Below the pieces are notes generated by a model, which ran no database searches, was not told the origin of the DNA, and saw nothing but the letters and a program-made list of their open reading frames with translations. Source: Dillenia suffruticosa (taxonomy: Eukaryota > Streptophyta > Magnoliopsida > Dilleniales > Dilleniaceae). Taken from it: a DNA stretch of 64,000 nt. The DNA lies in assembly GCA_033439265.1 (NCBI GenBank), contig JAVTVX010000005.1, positions 3,172,001 through 3,236,000 of the forward strand. Reading direction: 5' to 3'. Positions within the stretch are counted from its first letter, which is position 1, and every line of letters begins with the position of its first letter. The position numbers were made by a program, and so were the translations under genes. Positions 44,181-58,204 of this stretch are shown here, in pieces.

Positions 44181-47100
44181 TCAAGTGACAGTGAAATTCT
44201 GCATTTGGGTCCTCATTTGCTCTAATAATCTCTCCATATTTTCAAGTTTTTGACTTAGTTGTTTAACTTCAGCGAGATGTTTTTGAGAAAACTCTCCACT
44301 ATCCAACTCTTCAGCAAGAGAAGCACACTTCGCCTGAGAATCCAGCAATGCCTCCTCCAAGGAAGTGACTGTGGATTCCAACGCTGAACTCTGTACTTCA
44401 CCATTTGCAGATGGCGTAGTCAATCCAAAACTGGTAACACTACTAGCCCTACCACCACTGAGCCAATCTGGGATGAAAATCTTGTCCAGGCCTTCAATTC
44501 CTGCAAGAAACCGAGTCCCTACACTCTTCAATAACCCACGTCTAGGTTTCAAAATCAAAAACCTAAAATTTGGTGATTTAAGTTAAAAACACAATAAGTA
44601 AATTGATTAATGTAACACCAGAGGTTGAAGGCAAATGGAGAAGGAAAGACGGAGAAAACATTGTCATGGGTTGTCTACCCGAAGAAACATGTAATAAAAT
44701 TCAAGATGTCCTCAGGTTGGGTTTAGTTCATCTATTGCACTAGAACCTTGACCCATCACGCTTCTAAGTCGGAATGAAATGAAAAAGCACGACACCACAG
44801 CCAGCATTGAAGTTCTCCACAAGGAAAAAAACCTATATGGGAAAAGGAAAAAGGAAAAAGGAAAAAGGTCATACTTTATGAAATTAGAGAAAACATACCC
44901 AGGTTACTGAGCTGATCCATGGCTGCCTGTCCAATGGACCTTTCTAACTTCAGCACCCGTAAAAGCCCAGCAGCTATACGACCCGTAGAGTCAACCTCGG
45001 ATTTGCACAGCAAAGCAAGATGCTGCAGCTCGTCCTTTGTTGCGACTGCTTCAATCTGCAGTGTAAAACCAACAAATTTGACACTTAGATCCAAAATTGC
45101 TGCATGCTATATAAAAGTAATAAAAAGCTAAAAGTTCTCAGTACCGGTTGTTTGACAGAGAATTTCAAGTTCTCTATTGTCCACTTGGCAGTTTCATCAA
45201 TGAAATTACCCTCAGAAAGTGCCAGACGTACTTCAAGATTTATACCCCCAAAGGTCTCATCACGTTCATCACCCACTTTTAATGGTAAGCCATTTTGGAG
45301 AGCTTTCTCGAGACAGGGCTTTACAGCCTGCAGGCCATCCACCCTAACCTGCATGCAGAGTAGAATCTTATGGCATTTGATTTGTGGAAAACATGATTGC
45401 AAAGATATCAATGTGAACACGCTCTAAATTCATGAACCAAGCATGAAAAACATAATTCATGCACTCACTGTCACCGAGTCAACAGGATACTCAAGCTTTC
45501 CATTGGATTTTGTTGTGCCACCAACCGAATTCTTTAACCCACTCTTTGCTTTCACCTGCAAACTCTCAAAACTTGTGTGCCAGCACCTTTCCTCTCTGCA
45601 ACTATCTTCAATGACCTTGCAGCGTAACCTTTCAGCCACCTCATCAGCACCCACCAGAGCAAACAACCAATCTTTAAACTCAATAATTATATCGACATCA
45701 TCCGGCTTTCCCAAATGCAAGAAGCTACTGTCTTCTTGATCTTCTAAACTTCCATCTACACGAGCCAAGAAAAAGGTGAGTCTTTAAAAATCAGCAAATA
45801 GCAAAAGGAGAAGCATTTGCAAGAAAAAGTGAACACAACACATTGCATTTAAGGTGAATATGAGACTAAATAAACATACTCTCTTCCTGATCAACTGCTA
45901 TGGGAGAAGATGCTTTGAAGAGCCTTGACAATGGTCCAGAAGACAAATAGTTTAGCCCCTTAGATAGCCCCTCACTTGGACCACCATCAGGCCCAAGTAT
46001 CCCAAATCGATGCAGTAGAGCTTCAGCATAATTCATTCCTCCACCAAGCCGAACCCCAGCAACAGAACCAGACACACTCAAACTGTGACCCCCTCTATCC
46101 CATTCAACATATGGAATTACATGCACCATGTTGATGTCCAAAAAGGGAACTACATGAGCAGTCCCATGGGTTTGACGTATCCAAAATACAGCTCGAAGTT
46201 GAGGATACCCATTCTCAACCATCTCAAGGCCATCTTCAACCAGATCTAGTACCACACGATCCCCATTTCTCAAGTTGCTCTCAACATCAACACAACCAAC
46301 CTCAACACTGTCCCAGCGGACGGTAGATGAGACAACTACAGCACCACCAAGGGTTTTGTGAGCAACTTTGGTACACAGTTCTTTTCCAACAAACTCAACC
46401 AGAGGCAATCCCTGAATGTCAACAGAGGAACATGAAGAATCTAGAAATCTTAGCTGAAGATCCTTGAGAGCCAAGCTCCCTGCAGTATCACTAGGAGCTT
46501 TAGCTACCCAAGTTTTATCAGTAGAATCCCCTTGACTTTTCTGTTGTCTGCTTTTCTTCCCAATTTTTGCTATATTTTCACCAACTGTGCCAAAGTAAGC
46601 ATACAAGTCCAGGACAAAAAATAACTGCTCAACTGAAGTGTTGGATAAATATTGTTGACAGGCAAACCCCACCCTGACAATACCCCCTGGTGGAGGAATA
46701 TTTGTCAACGGGGTTCCATCTGCAGTTGCCATAGCTGCCTCAATGCAGGTATCTTTCAGCTCAACACAACTCCAAAAATCTGAGCCATGGCCAAAAGAAT
46801 TTCGAATTTCAGTGACCTTTTTGCGCATTTGTAGGGACAAGCTCAGTTCTGAAGCTCCAGCTCTCCATTTCTTTGAGCTAGCATCAACCGGTTGACCTTC
46901 CCAAAGACAGAAACAAGCAGGATCCTTCTCCAGGGCCAGTAGTTCAAGCTTCAGTGAAGGTGACTCGGAGACAAACAAGTCCTTGATATGAAGCCTTGCT
47001 CCAGTAAAGAGATCCGGAAAAGAAGGGTCATTGCTCAATGTTGAAATGTCCAGCTTTGCTATATCAACAGGAACAGTGAGATCTAACTCTCTGAGGGTGA

Positions 47101-50100
47101 ATCTCAGGGAATTAACAGATAATTCTGACACAACAGCACCAGGAAAACCAACAATTCCATCAACTAAAAAGGAAGCTATCCTTAAGCAGGATTCTTCCTG
47201 AAGATGAACCTATATTAGATCACAAACAGTATAATATTTAGAGAACCTTAAAAGACAATGATAATGAAAATCTATGGCTGATAGATGGCTTCAAGCAATA
47301 AGATATATACCATAAGAGGCTGACATTCAATGACTGTCTGTGAAGCTAGCGTAGGTGGAGCTGGGGAGGGCTTGAACTGAAGAGAATGGAGGCATATAAG
47401 AGGAACTCCCTTGTTTAGTTGCCACTGCTGGTTACCGAGCGGATATATTGGAGGAAAAAAGTTCTTACCTGTCAGAAAGAGATTAAACTAACCTTTTATT
47501 GAAATTTATCAATGAATTAGGACAGCATTTTTGATCCAAGAGCAAAGAATAAAGTCAAAATTTCCTCCCAAATAATTTAAGGATAAAAGGTTACCAAAGT
47601 CTGGAATATTTCCAAAGTCCTTTCCAGCATTATGCATGGATGGTTGCACTAATGTGCACGGAGGGTGTGAAAAGGTGTCCCTGCAGTTAATGTTTGGGGG
47701 TTAAATTAGAGGAAAGTAATGTAACTCAATTTCATTTCAAGCATGTGACAGTGTAAAATTTTTCGTTTGCAATGCAGCCCCTTTCATGGCCACATTTTAA
47801 AACTATACAGTCAACTACATGCACCTTGAAATTTATTTTCCTCTTCTATTGTACTCAGAGAGCCTTTCAGGAGGTGAAAGAGATTAGTCCTTTTTTCACT
47901 ATATCTTTCCCAGTAAATGTGCTAACAGAATAATAAGCTTAACCAATTCCACTGGCTTCTGTAACTTAGTTCTCCCCCCCCCCCCACCCACAAAATAATA
48001 ATAATAATAATTAAATCAGAAGATTCATAACTCAAGTGTTCCCTTCTCCCTATAAAAAACAGAAAAGGAAACAGAAATGTGTAGCAGCCTGAAAACATTC
48101 ATAATAAGTTTCAAATCAAAGCAAAAGAATGCCAAAATGAGCAAAAGAAAGAATGCCGTGGAAAACTTTCTTTATTGCCAAATAGACCTTAAAAAAGTGG
48201 AGATGAACAAAGAGTACCTCAGAAATAACCCACCAACCATAACCTGGGTCAAGCATTTTGCTTTTTCTCCATTAGATGCACTTGCCTGCCAAAGACATCA
48301 TTTTAGCATGACATATAAACTTATGAACAGTATCTACATATCCCCCATGAAAAGGAGGGGAAAAGATCAACACCATGAACAAATATAACATTATGCTGTA
48401 CTAAAATAGATCCCAAGTATTCCTTTTACTTATTTCTGGTTCTATATACTGCTCTCTACAATGTTATATGATGATAACAGTTTGCTCGTACACCTTAAGA
48501 ACTCTTAAGAATCCTTCCCCTTCCCCTAACTCCTCGTTTGCAACTCATACATAAAGTGATACGGCATGAAGAAATTGAACGCGGAGAAGATTGAAAAGGG
48601 ATGAAAAGGAAATGAAGAAGAATAAACATGAATGGTGAATAAATGCTATAGTCTATACACACACACACATAATGTTGAAATGTCGTCCTAACCTGTTCAT
48701 GCACCTATTGATAGTTACAACAGCAAAACTATGAACCAAAACACATTACAATGTAATCAAAGTCAAAGAGCAAAAGGAAAAAAACTAAAAACTTCAGATC
48801 AACACCCAGCTAACCTCCATGTCTACAACTAAATGCAGCAAGCCATGTTTGTTTTGGTGGAAGGATGTGGTGATGGAAGGAAAAATAGAAACGAGAGACA
48901 CCTTCCTTTGTTTGGTATAAGGGAAAAGAGAAAGGAAGGATGCACTTACTTTCCTTCCTTCCTACAATTTTACTTTCCTTCTCCACACAATTTTTTCCAC
49001 TACCTTCCATCAACCAAACAATGCAAGAAAATACCAGTTTCTCTGTTTCTTTCCATATTTCTTTGTGTCCCTTTTCCTTCCTTTATATTCACAATCCTCC
49101 TACCCAAACACAACCTAAATCTTTCACAAGTTACCCCACATCATAGATACCTTCCTCCTGATAAGTATTGAGAAAATCTCTCAGGAAGAGAGATATTCCC
49201 TCGAATTTCCTTCTATTTTAATAAAACCTTACAAAGTTCTTTTGATAAATTTGATGTAAACCAAAGCCTCATATCACAATATATATTGTAAATATGGGGA
49301 AAAAAAGTACATACAAGGATGGGATCAAAATCATGCATCTTGCAGGCATATGCCACATGACCAAGATCCAAATTCCACTTTGACAACTAAAGGAAGAAGG
49401 ACGGATAGACCATGGCAAGATATCCAGAAGTTCAAGAACAAAAATTCAAAACTCAATTTATAGTTGTCCACTGGCAACTAACCAAAAGTTCAGGGGACTT
49501 TTACTCAAAATATACTCAGGTGATTCCATTTACAAATACAAACAGAATGATAACCTAATACAAAGCGAAAGCAGTTAAGGACTACATCAAGACCATCTAT
49601 CTAGATATTCTGGATCAAGATGTGATTGATTCATCATTGTATTTAGTCCCAAGAGGGACAAATTAAAAATTTCGACAGCATTGAGAATGAGGAATTACAG
49701 AGGGGTACCCGTGAAAAAAAGAGAGACTGCATCAAAAGTTCAAGCTGAAATCCTGCAAGTATGCATTAGTCAATTGTGATTATCCTGTAGGGATATCAAG
49801 ACTGAATAGAAGCATTTCAATCTAATAAAGATGAACTTCAGTAACACATTAGCAAAAAGAACTAGCATTTTCAGAATAATAGTTCAAGAGATTATGCAAA
49901 ACATTGAAAACCCAAATAAAAGCTGGCGAGGAAAACAAGAAAAAGAAACAAGAAAACAAAACTAACCTGCATCTTTGATGCAGAGAAATATGTGATCCAC
50001 AAGAACAGATACTAAAGAATGTCCTGCTGCTTCAGTTGACCGCTGCATGAATTTGAGTAGAAAAACCAACAAAATCAAAATTTGCTGATGACAAGCCCAT

Positions 50101-53100
50101 TTAGTCAACCCTTGGCATTTCCAATATTCAGAATACGGAAATTGCAGGTGTTATATGACCTCGGAGGCTTCCTAATTGCTAGTGAATATTCTTTCTGAAA
50201 AGCTAGTGGACAGGAGAAATAATGCAAGCTCAAAATAAAGAATAAAGTATCAAATCTTAAGCAAAAACCACCCAACCGCTTGTTTGTCAGAGAGCTGCAA
50301 GTGAATGCACACGGTATGCCTACAAGTTCTACTTTATCAAGTGAAAAACTTTTTAATATGTACTGTATTCAAGATCTTAAAACTTTAAAGCTTTCTTAGA
50401 AGGAAACAAGGCCCGGCGAAAGATCATTTTTGATTAATTCATATAAATTCTACAAAATATTAGCCCAGAAAGATTGTCCCTAAGGTACAAATTAATTCCT
50501 AACTCAACTCATATTCACTAAGTGCCAATACTAACTATATTTGCTTTCAAATTAAAGAATCTGTGCTTAAACAAAGAAACAAGATATGTCCCAAAGAAGA
50601 AATTATTCATCATGGGCAGTCATCAGCATATAAATATTTTATACTACCAGGTCCTTAATTCTGAAGGTACGCTCTGCCCAAAAAGACACTACTTAAGGCA
50701 GCATACAACCTTCTGAGCCTTTGGATCCACATCTCCTCTATTTAGGCACACATAAAATCCAGTCATGAAGCGAAGAAGAGCACGAAGACCTGCGCAGGTA
50801 TGTATGAGAACTCAATTCCATTTAACCGGCAATAATGAATTCAAACAATTCTTGCAGCAAAACAACAGATCATATCATGTACCAGGTTCACTTAAAGCAG
50901 GACAAACAGCTTCGGTGACATGTAATTGAACTTCAAGCCGTAATGGGTGGTTTGCTTCAGTCCTCTGTATTGTAATCTGATCAAGATGCACAATAAACCA
51001 ATTGAAGCAAGTACTAAACTAATGCACAGAGCAACTTAAGTCAACTTGAAAAATCAAAATTTTCATTACATAAGCCTCTCCAGATATTCCTTCAATGAAG
51101 CGTTCTCCCCCAAAAAAAACTCGTTTTGCACCATCATCATCCCTCTTGTTTTTTCCATCTTCGGACCATGCTGCATCAGCATTCATGAACATATCTGGAT
51201 GAGGTAAGAGGTCGACTGATAGAGATTCCCATTCGAGTTTCTAATATAACACAGAAACAGAAACTCAATACTGTTAGCTACCACTGGGGACCAAAATATA
51301 GCACCAATATCATTAGAGATGATCAAAAAGGAAATGCAAGATTACATCAGACAGTAAACCTGTCAGCATGGAAAGCATTCCTGTTCCTGTAAGGATCAGG
51401 ATTCAGACAAACCATGCATAAGAATGGCATTAGATCTTAGTACTGAAGAGGCAGAGAAACTTAAGAGTATAAAGTCAGAAGCTAACATGAGAGATAACAC
51501 GATATACTTACTTTGAATACATATATAAAGTTCTTGCCATTGGAGAAGTCCCTCCCCTCCTTCAGATTTACCACCTGATACAAAATCAGTCAAGTTAGCA
51601 CTTTGCTCAAAAATGGCCATTGAATTTGTGATCATCAATATCAGCTTGCTGACCTGCCAATTTTCATTAGTTGTATAAAGCAAGAGATTTCTCAAGGTGA
51701 TAGATGCCAAAGGTGATGCCCTGAAAATTGGGAAAAGAAAAAAAATGACATAATCCAGGGGTACATAAAAGACTAATCTTCGCATGACTTTTCACCATAA
51801 GCTGTTCATCTACATATATCAATTAGCATAGAAATAAAGCTGCCAGAGTTCACCACCATCAACACATTACAAACTTGAAACACAGTGCAGGGAAGGCATC
51901 TTAGTTTCAGAACCACATCAGCTCAAAGTATTGAACATGTGAACCATGTACAAAGGTTGACACAATAAAATTGAATGAAAATTGCTCTGTGGTATTGAAC
52001 AAGCAGACCAGAAATTGAAGCATAAGAATCAGCTCACTTGAAGTTAACTTAAGGTCATGAATCCCACTATCGAGTTTTATCTTCCAATGCAGTGGATTAC
52101 AAACTAGGAGAAGAATGATTTCTATGCAGACAGTGATTGATAAGGAACTATATAAAACAAGTACATTCTCCTTGTGTTATTGCTCAGTCATTATAATTCA
52201 GGATACATACACTAGACAAAATAAAAGCGAGAGCGAGAGATAAACACATGATGTACATCTGAGGATGAGGTCAATGCTTTCAAGTATACAGGCTCTTGGT
52301 GCTCTTTGACAATTCTTTTCTTTTATTTGCATTTTTGGCATGCATATACAAGCATGCATTAACATATATGTATAACATTTTATGTCACCAGTCTTGAAAG
52401 TTGTTAATTTTCCCTGATAGTTATCGAGTCTTGAATTTTGGTTAGTCTTAGCAATAGTCTAATATGAAGCATAGAACGCGATGTTCGTCCATTATCTTTT
52501 ATTTTGCTTTTTGATGGTATTAATCAAGCAACAGCATGGGATTCAATTGTTCAATGAAACAGTTTCAAATTGTGTAACTTGCATGCATTTCTTTCACTAG
52601 AGTTGCCTTCCACTCCCAATTGTTACAAACTTGGGCAGCTTTGTAAACTATATTCGGTGAGACCAATCAAACAAATCATGATTTGATTGAAGTGTTATTT
52701 CAAATTAGGTGCTAGGGAAATCTTTTATAAAAAGAATTTTAAAAAAAAAATGCAGAAAATGGAATCAGGCACAGCCAAACATATAAGGGTGACAATTTAC
52801 TTGGATATAAAATGCAAAAAATGGAATCAGGCATGAGAACTTACCATGTTGCACCTCCTTGGCCTTGAGCCCCATGAGTCTCGATAAGAAGATTGACAGT
52901 GCCCACTTGTAATGTCATTCCATCAGCAATCTAATATCAAATTACATCATGTAAAGCAGGATAAAGTCACAACTACTTGCAAACATAAATCTCGAATTAA
53001 GAAATGTGCAAGACTTCTTGTGAAGCAGAAAGGCAGAGAAAGTGATCTTTAAAATGTTAAATTTTTTGTCACCTATAATACCAGTGCCAGAGAAATATCA

Positions 53101-54727
53101 AGCCGGATAATTTTCAGAGAGAGAGAAGTTTTTGTACATAAGATATGGCCTGATAAGGAAGATGACCAAAACAAAAAGACAAAAACTAAACTAGCAATCC
53201 AGCTCATAACTGTAACTCTGATCATATAATACCATGTATCTTGCATGACACAAATATTTGAATATCAATCACTAAAAATCTACAAAAATCGTATAACTTA
53301 TGAGGTATAACCATAACCCATATGATGTCTAATTGTTCTGCAAAAACCTTCTCATCAATCACCTCAATAAGAAAATTGTAATCCACAAACAACAGCGCTA
53401 GCTTTTGCTTAATTAATCTTTTTAAGAGTTTCATATGGTAGCTCTACGTTTGATAAGCAACAAGTAACCGAATCCATTAGAAAAACAGAACCGACCTGAA
53501 CACTGTTTTCTAATAGTTTTGAGTAGCTAACAATTGGCTGTCATATGCATAAGAAAGGAATTGGTCATAATCTTTTACACCTTGAAAACTAAAATTCTCG
53601 TGTTTTCTCCTAACACCTCAAGGTAAGGTCAGTGTCTCTGTCCACTTACCCCTTTTAATAACAGCCAGAACACACAGCCACTATACAAGGGGTGTGCATA
53701 GGGTAGATCCATTGTGCATACTTAGCACGCCCACATACCAAGCGGCCAAAGCAACGCAGGATAAACCTAATTCATAAATTTCCACTTAGTCTTCCAAGCA
53801 CACCACCTTCTAATTTATAAATTCCTGTCACATCCATGGTTGTTAAAATCAAGATTCTAATTTGCTGATATTAAGGGCAGAATCATAGAATCCACTAAAA
53901 ATTTTACAAAAATTCTGGATCAAAGGAATTGTAAAACTCAAAATCATACAAGTAAATCTGGACATTAACAACTATGTACCCAACAAGCTCTTCACTTACA
54001 AAACAATAACAAATAACTCAATCCCAGATGAATACCAAATCCTACATTCCCATCCCAAACTGCAAAAATAAAAACAACATTCATATAAAGTAACCTTATC
54101 AGCAAATCCATAACCACCACCCGTCGCTGAGCTCGTGGATGACTGAGTACTGAAAAAAAAAATCAATTTAAGAAATAAAAAACCATACAAACCTTAACTT
54201 CTAATTTCAAACACAATAAAAGGACACAAAACAAATAAACCAGAATCCAAGTTACCACCTTAAATTTCGATGCGAACCCAAATCTTGATTCTCCTCCAAA
54301 ACCAAATCAAGTCTATCAATCTGAACCATAATAGGCTCCCATTGCACATTACTAACAGATGGCAACTACACGAGTCATACCAAAACCCCGATTAATTAAA
54401 AAAAAAAAACCACAAAATACAACTGAATTCCCCAGAATATCAAAATACCATAATCTCGAGCTTTCCAACTTTCGCCGCAGTAACATTCAACGCAGGCGGC
54501 AAGCCCATGCTTGAATGCAAAGCATCTCCGTTTATATCTATCAAAATTCAACAATATTCAGTTAAATTATGTAATGAGACGTTGAATTGTGGTCTAGAGA
54601 GAGAGAGAGAGAGACCTAAATCGGAAAGCTGAGCTGTGCGACCGTACAACTTGAACTGATCTCTGGAGAAAGATTTGAGCCAGTACTTGAGAGTGTACTC
54701 CAACGCCCGAGCTATAATCGACTCCAT
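44181..54727 (-). CDS. Chorein-N domain protein, VPS13/UHRF1BP1-like (BLTP3-type) bridge lipid-transfer protein
   Basis: Twenty exons (5' to 3') join to 1217 residues: 54616-54727, 54449-54537, 54259-54365, 54095-54149, 52845-52930, 51654-51720, 51512-51574, 51070-51240, 50883-50976, 50710-50789, 49967-50042, 49709-49752, 48218-48285, 47595-47680, 47311-47468, 45880-47209, 45469-45755, 45145-45348, 44899-45055 and 44181-44500. The frame stays open throughout. The N-terminus (MESIIARALEYTLKYWLKSF, then QLSDLDINGDALHS, GLPPALNVTAAKVGKLEI and a VQIDRLDLVLEE strand) is the chorein-N cap of hydrophobic-groove proteins. These carry phospholipids between membranes at organelle contact sites, with UHRF1BP1/SHIP164 acting on endosomal traffic in animals. 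The C-terminus (about 1151-1213, LEEALLDSQAKCASLAEEL to LLEQMRTQMQ) is a coiled coil. I recall At3g20720 as the Arabidopsis relative. The 44-base and 68-base exons 12 and 13 are easy to miss. The family is secure; the BLTP3 subgroup is less so. Confidence 0.9.
44838..44867. repeat. (GGAAAAA)n short tandem repeat in the last intron of the chorein-type gene
   Basis: Four or so GGAAAAA/GGAAAAG units lie in the intron between exons 19 and 20 of the chorein-type gene. Confidence 0.7.
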
Positions 54728-54744
54728 TTTCCTTTTTCTTGAAA

Positions 54745-54757
54745 GAACGTTCTAGAA
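54745..54757 (-). promoter_or_regulatory. Three-unit heat shock element just upstream of the chorein-type start codon
   Basis: GAAcgTTCtaGAA forms three perfectly spaced inverted nGAAn units about 18 bases before the ATG. It matches the heat-shock-factor consensus, but its position suggests that it may lie in the transcribed leader, so a regulatory role is uncertain. Confidence 0.4.
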
Positions 54758-57700
54758 GGAATTCGGAAAACCTTCTGGATCGTTTTCTTTATCGGATTAT
54801 GCAATTGGCGATCGGAATTTCGAGAGAGAGAAACCCTAATCGAGGATGGAGGACGGAGGAGGAAATGGTGGTGGCATTCGCGGAGTGGGGATGTTTACGT
54901 TTGGGATGGTAATGCTAACGGACGAGGGGCGATTCGTCGGAGAATATTTAAAACAATATAAAAATATTAAAATCTAATATTCCATTGTAAATTAGTATAG
55001 TAAAATAAATTTATAATAAAAAATCTATAAACAATTAATATAAATATCAAAAATCAAAAATTAAAATATCAAAATCAAATCATAAATTTTAAGATATAAT
55101 AAAAATTATTTGATTTTAAAAAAATAAGATAAATATATATTAAAAAATAATTTTTTTGAAACGGATAAAGATTTTCTAGAAACGCATATGAACATATATT
55201 TAAAAATATTTTTTTAAAAAACAAATCCAAAGTCTTATGGGGATATGTACGTGTGCGTACCGAAGAGCAGATTTTTCAAACAAATCAAGTGTTTTTTGAA
55301 TGCGCATACAATTGCACAAATAATCCTTTTTACAAATGAACTCTATATGGTAAAAATAAAAATAATATGAATATAAAATATTGATCTTGTAAAATTATAT
55401 TAAAGAATATTAAAAATAATATAAAAATATAAAATTTTATTATTTTAATAAATTATTATAATAAATTGAGTTTATATAAAAAAAATTATTATTAAAAATA
55501 TAAAACAGTTATTATAATATAGAAGAAATGATTCGCAGGTGTGAGCTGAGGAGTAGGCGCGTGCGAGGTTGGGGGTGTGTTTTGATCTGAGGTTTCGGTG
55601 TCGGAATAGATATATATAAATATATATATATATTTTTTTGGTTGACGAATCGGTAAAAATTAAAAATAAAAAAAAAATAATAATAAACCTGTGACCAGAC
55701 CACGACCCAAGACAAAAATGGGCGTTTTTTAATGCCCTCCCTAGGATAATACCACCCCAACAGTAATGACTCGAAGCAAGTTACCGGTTGGAGGGCATCT
55801 AGGTGTTCTTTTTTCTCTCCTTTATATGTACTATTTTTAAATTATAATAAAGTCATAGAAATATAATATTTTTAAAAAATTGAAAAATATTTATACTAAT
55901 AAATAAATAATATCCGTCACTTTTGCGTGGCAAGACAATTTCAGAAAAAGAAGTCTAATCAAATTCCAAGGGAAAAATACTAAAAGAGCTTCGTTTGACC
56001 ATAGATTAGGTTTGAGAGTTTTAAAAACAAGAAAATAAAGGCTTGTCATCAAAGTAAGGTGGGTGGTGGGGGTGAAACGAGGGGTATGTTACTTGGCCCT
56101 AAAATAATTAAGATTATAATAATTGCAACTTAATTCAATTAGATCAAATTTCATTTTTCCCATGTCACCCTTTAATTCAAAAATATCATGTTAGTGTTAT
56201 AAGATAGTTTCGGTTTATATATTCATGTAATCTACTTTTTTTTCTAATTTCTTGTAAGTTTACGTAAATTATTAGAATTTTAAATGGGTACACTTTTTGA
56301 CTCTTAATTATAGTATTTGAAAATTCGATTATTTCGATTTAAACTATTATGAAATCTGATTTAGAAGCTGACTCTTTACAAACTTGTTTTTCTATTCCTA
56401 ATATTCGAACTTGAAACATTGGTTAAATGAATTTAATGTTTTATTACTAAATCTATAGGTTGTTGTATGAACTAATACACTTTGTTGCTTGCATCAATTA
56501 CCTACCCTTGAAACATACACAAAAAACAGGTTTTTTTCTTTTTTTAATTTGGAAAACTGATTTTTCTCATTCTTGGGTTATTAATTATTATTATGTCAGA
56601 ATTATAGTTAAAAAAGCATTAATTTTTAACTCACTAATTTCACATAATTTCTTAATTTTATTTAATTAAAGCATTTAAATTATTCTTTTTAATAACTTTT
56701 AGCAGGGCAAATTCATACAAATCTTGTCTTTTAACTAATGCTATTTTTAAATTTTAGAAATATTTAATAGAATTTTTTATGGTGTTCGCACAAGATGTGT
56801 AAATGTGACCAAAATTTAAATACGAGATAAAATACACGGTCCGTAAATAGTATGTAATGTATTATTATATGTAAATATTCTGACAATTTTTTTTTTATTT
56901 TTTTTAAATATAAAAAACAAAATAAAATAGAGATTAATAAAAGAGAAAAATAAAGTCTTCTAATTTATTGAAGGAAATCTATTTTTTAATTTAAATGTTA
57001 GTTATTAAGGTGTAAAGTTTTCATATTTATATATTATACTTAAAATATTTAATTAATTGATATGATTTGAAAAAGATTAATTTAAATGAATACCAAATAA
57101 TACCATTAATAAGAAAGTGAACCAAGCAGAATAGATTTGAGTGCTATCAAACCAACCTAAGCTTGACATTGTATTTGGAGATTACTTGGTTTCGATTCCC
57201 AAATTAACGAGAATACATTTATAAGAAGCAACTTGAATTGGCTTCCAGAGCCAGCAAACTGCATCATTGGGTTGGGCGAGAAAAGAAGCCAAATGCGGCG
57301 TTGATAGCAGGGCCATTGCTTCGGGTTCGGGATTGCGACTTTGGCAGAAGATAACCAAGCGTAGTTGCTTCTTTGGACTTCGTTCTCTCTCTCTCTCTAC
57401 AAGTCCGAAGTCTGCTATTTTTTTTTTTTTTGGAATACACTCAAGCCGTCCTGCATGTGCATGTGTTCTGTAAATGGTACTCCAAATAATATTTAAAATG
57501 ACTAAGAGGGGTTTGGAATTGTTAAAAAAATTGCTGCTTTTAAGTACTTAATGTTTATAAACAGCTTTTTAACTTATAAGTTCAATTTAATTTTTTTAAA
57601 AATAATTTATTATCTATTTGGATAAATATTGATTAAAACTAATTAAATATTTATTAAAATAAGTATTTATGAACTATATAAAATAAAGAAAAGACCATAG

Positions 57701-58099
57701 TAGACATAAAATATGGTATAATTATAATTTTTGTTAAATACAAAAAGGTGAAAATTTATTTTTAATGATCAAAATAGTTTATTTTTGTTGTGTTTAAAAG
57801 CACAAAAATGAAAAAATTGATGAAAGTAACTTTTTTTTTTGTTTATAAGTATGTTTTGGGTTTATAAGTATTTTTACATATTTTAGTTATCAACGGTTAT
57901 AATTTTAATTTTTACTTATAAGCTGGTTTGACCAACTCAAAAGCATTCTCAAACAGCCTCTAACTCATACACTTCAGCTTCATTTTTTTTCCTTAATTAT
58001 CCATGAATTGAATGTTGAATTACTGAATTACGGGTAGAAAGAAAAGAGTCTGTGATCATTGAATTGTTCTTTGGGACACACCTTAGTTTCACGTGGGTA

Positions 58100-58204
58100 A
58101 AGCTTCCAGGAGTGTCCCTAAGGGGATAGATTGATAATCACAATCCCCTCTCTCAATTCTGAGATCCAGGTTCGAATTCAAATGTAACAAAAAAAAAAAA
58201 AAAA
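58100..58204 (+). mobile_element. SINE-like element, family A copy 2
   Basis: This is the better-preserved copy. It has AGTGTCCCTAAGGGGATA, then CTGAGATCC and a B-box-like GGTTCGAATTC, and ends AACA plus a poly-A tail of about 16 bases. The B-box differs from the tRNA consensus GGTTCGAATCC by one base. It aligns with copy 1 at 22122-22217. A tRNA-derived SINE is the best reading; target-site duplications were not found with certainty. Confidence 0.55.

Noticed and set aside
57260-57475. Plus-strand ORF of 68 codons with a short nearby hairpin
   Set aside because: The hairpin stem is only about 10 bp with a wobble pair, and the ORF has no recognisable features. Not enough for a gene or RNA call.
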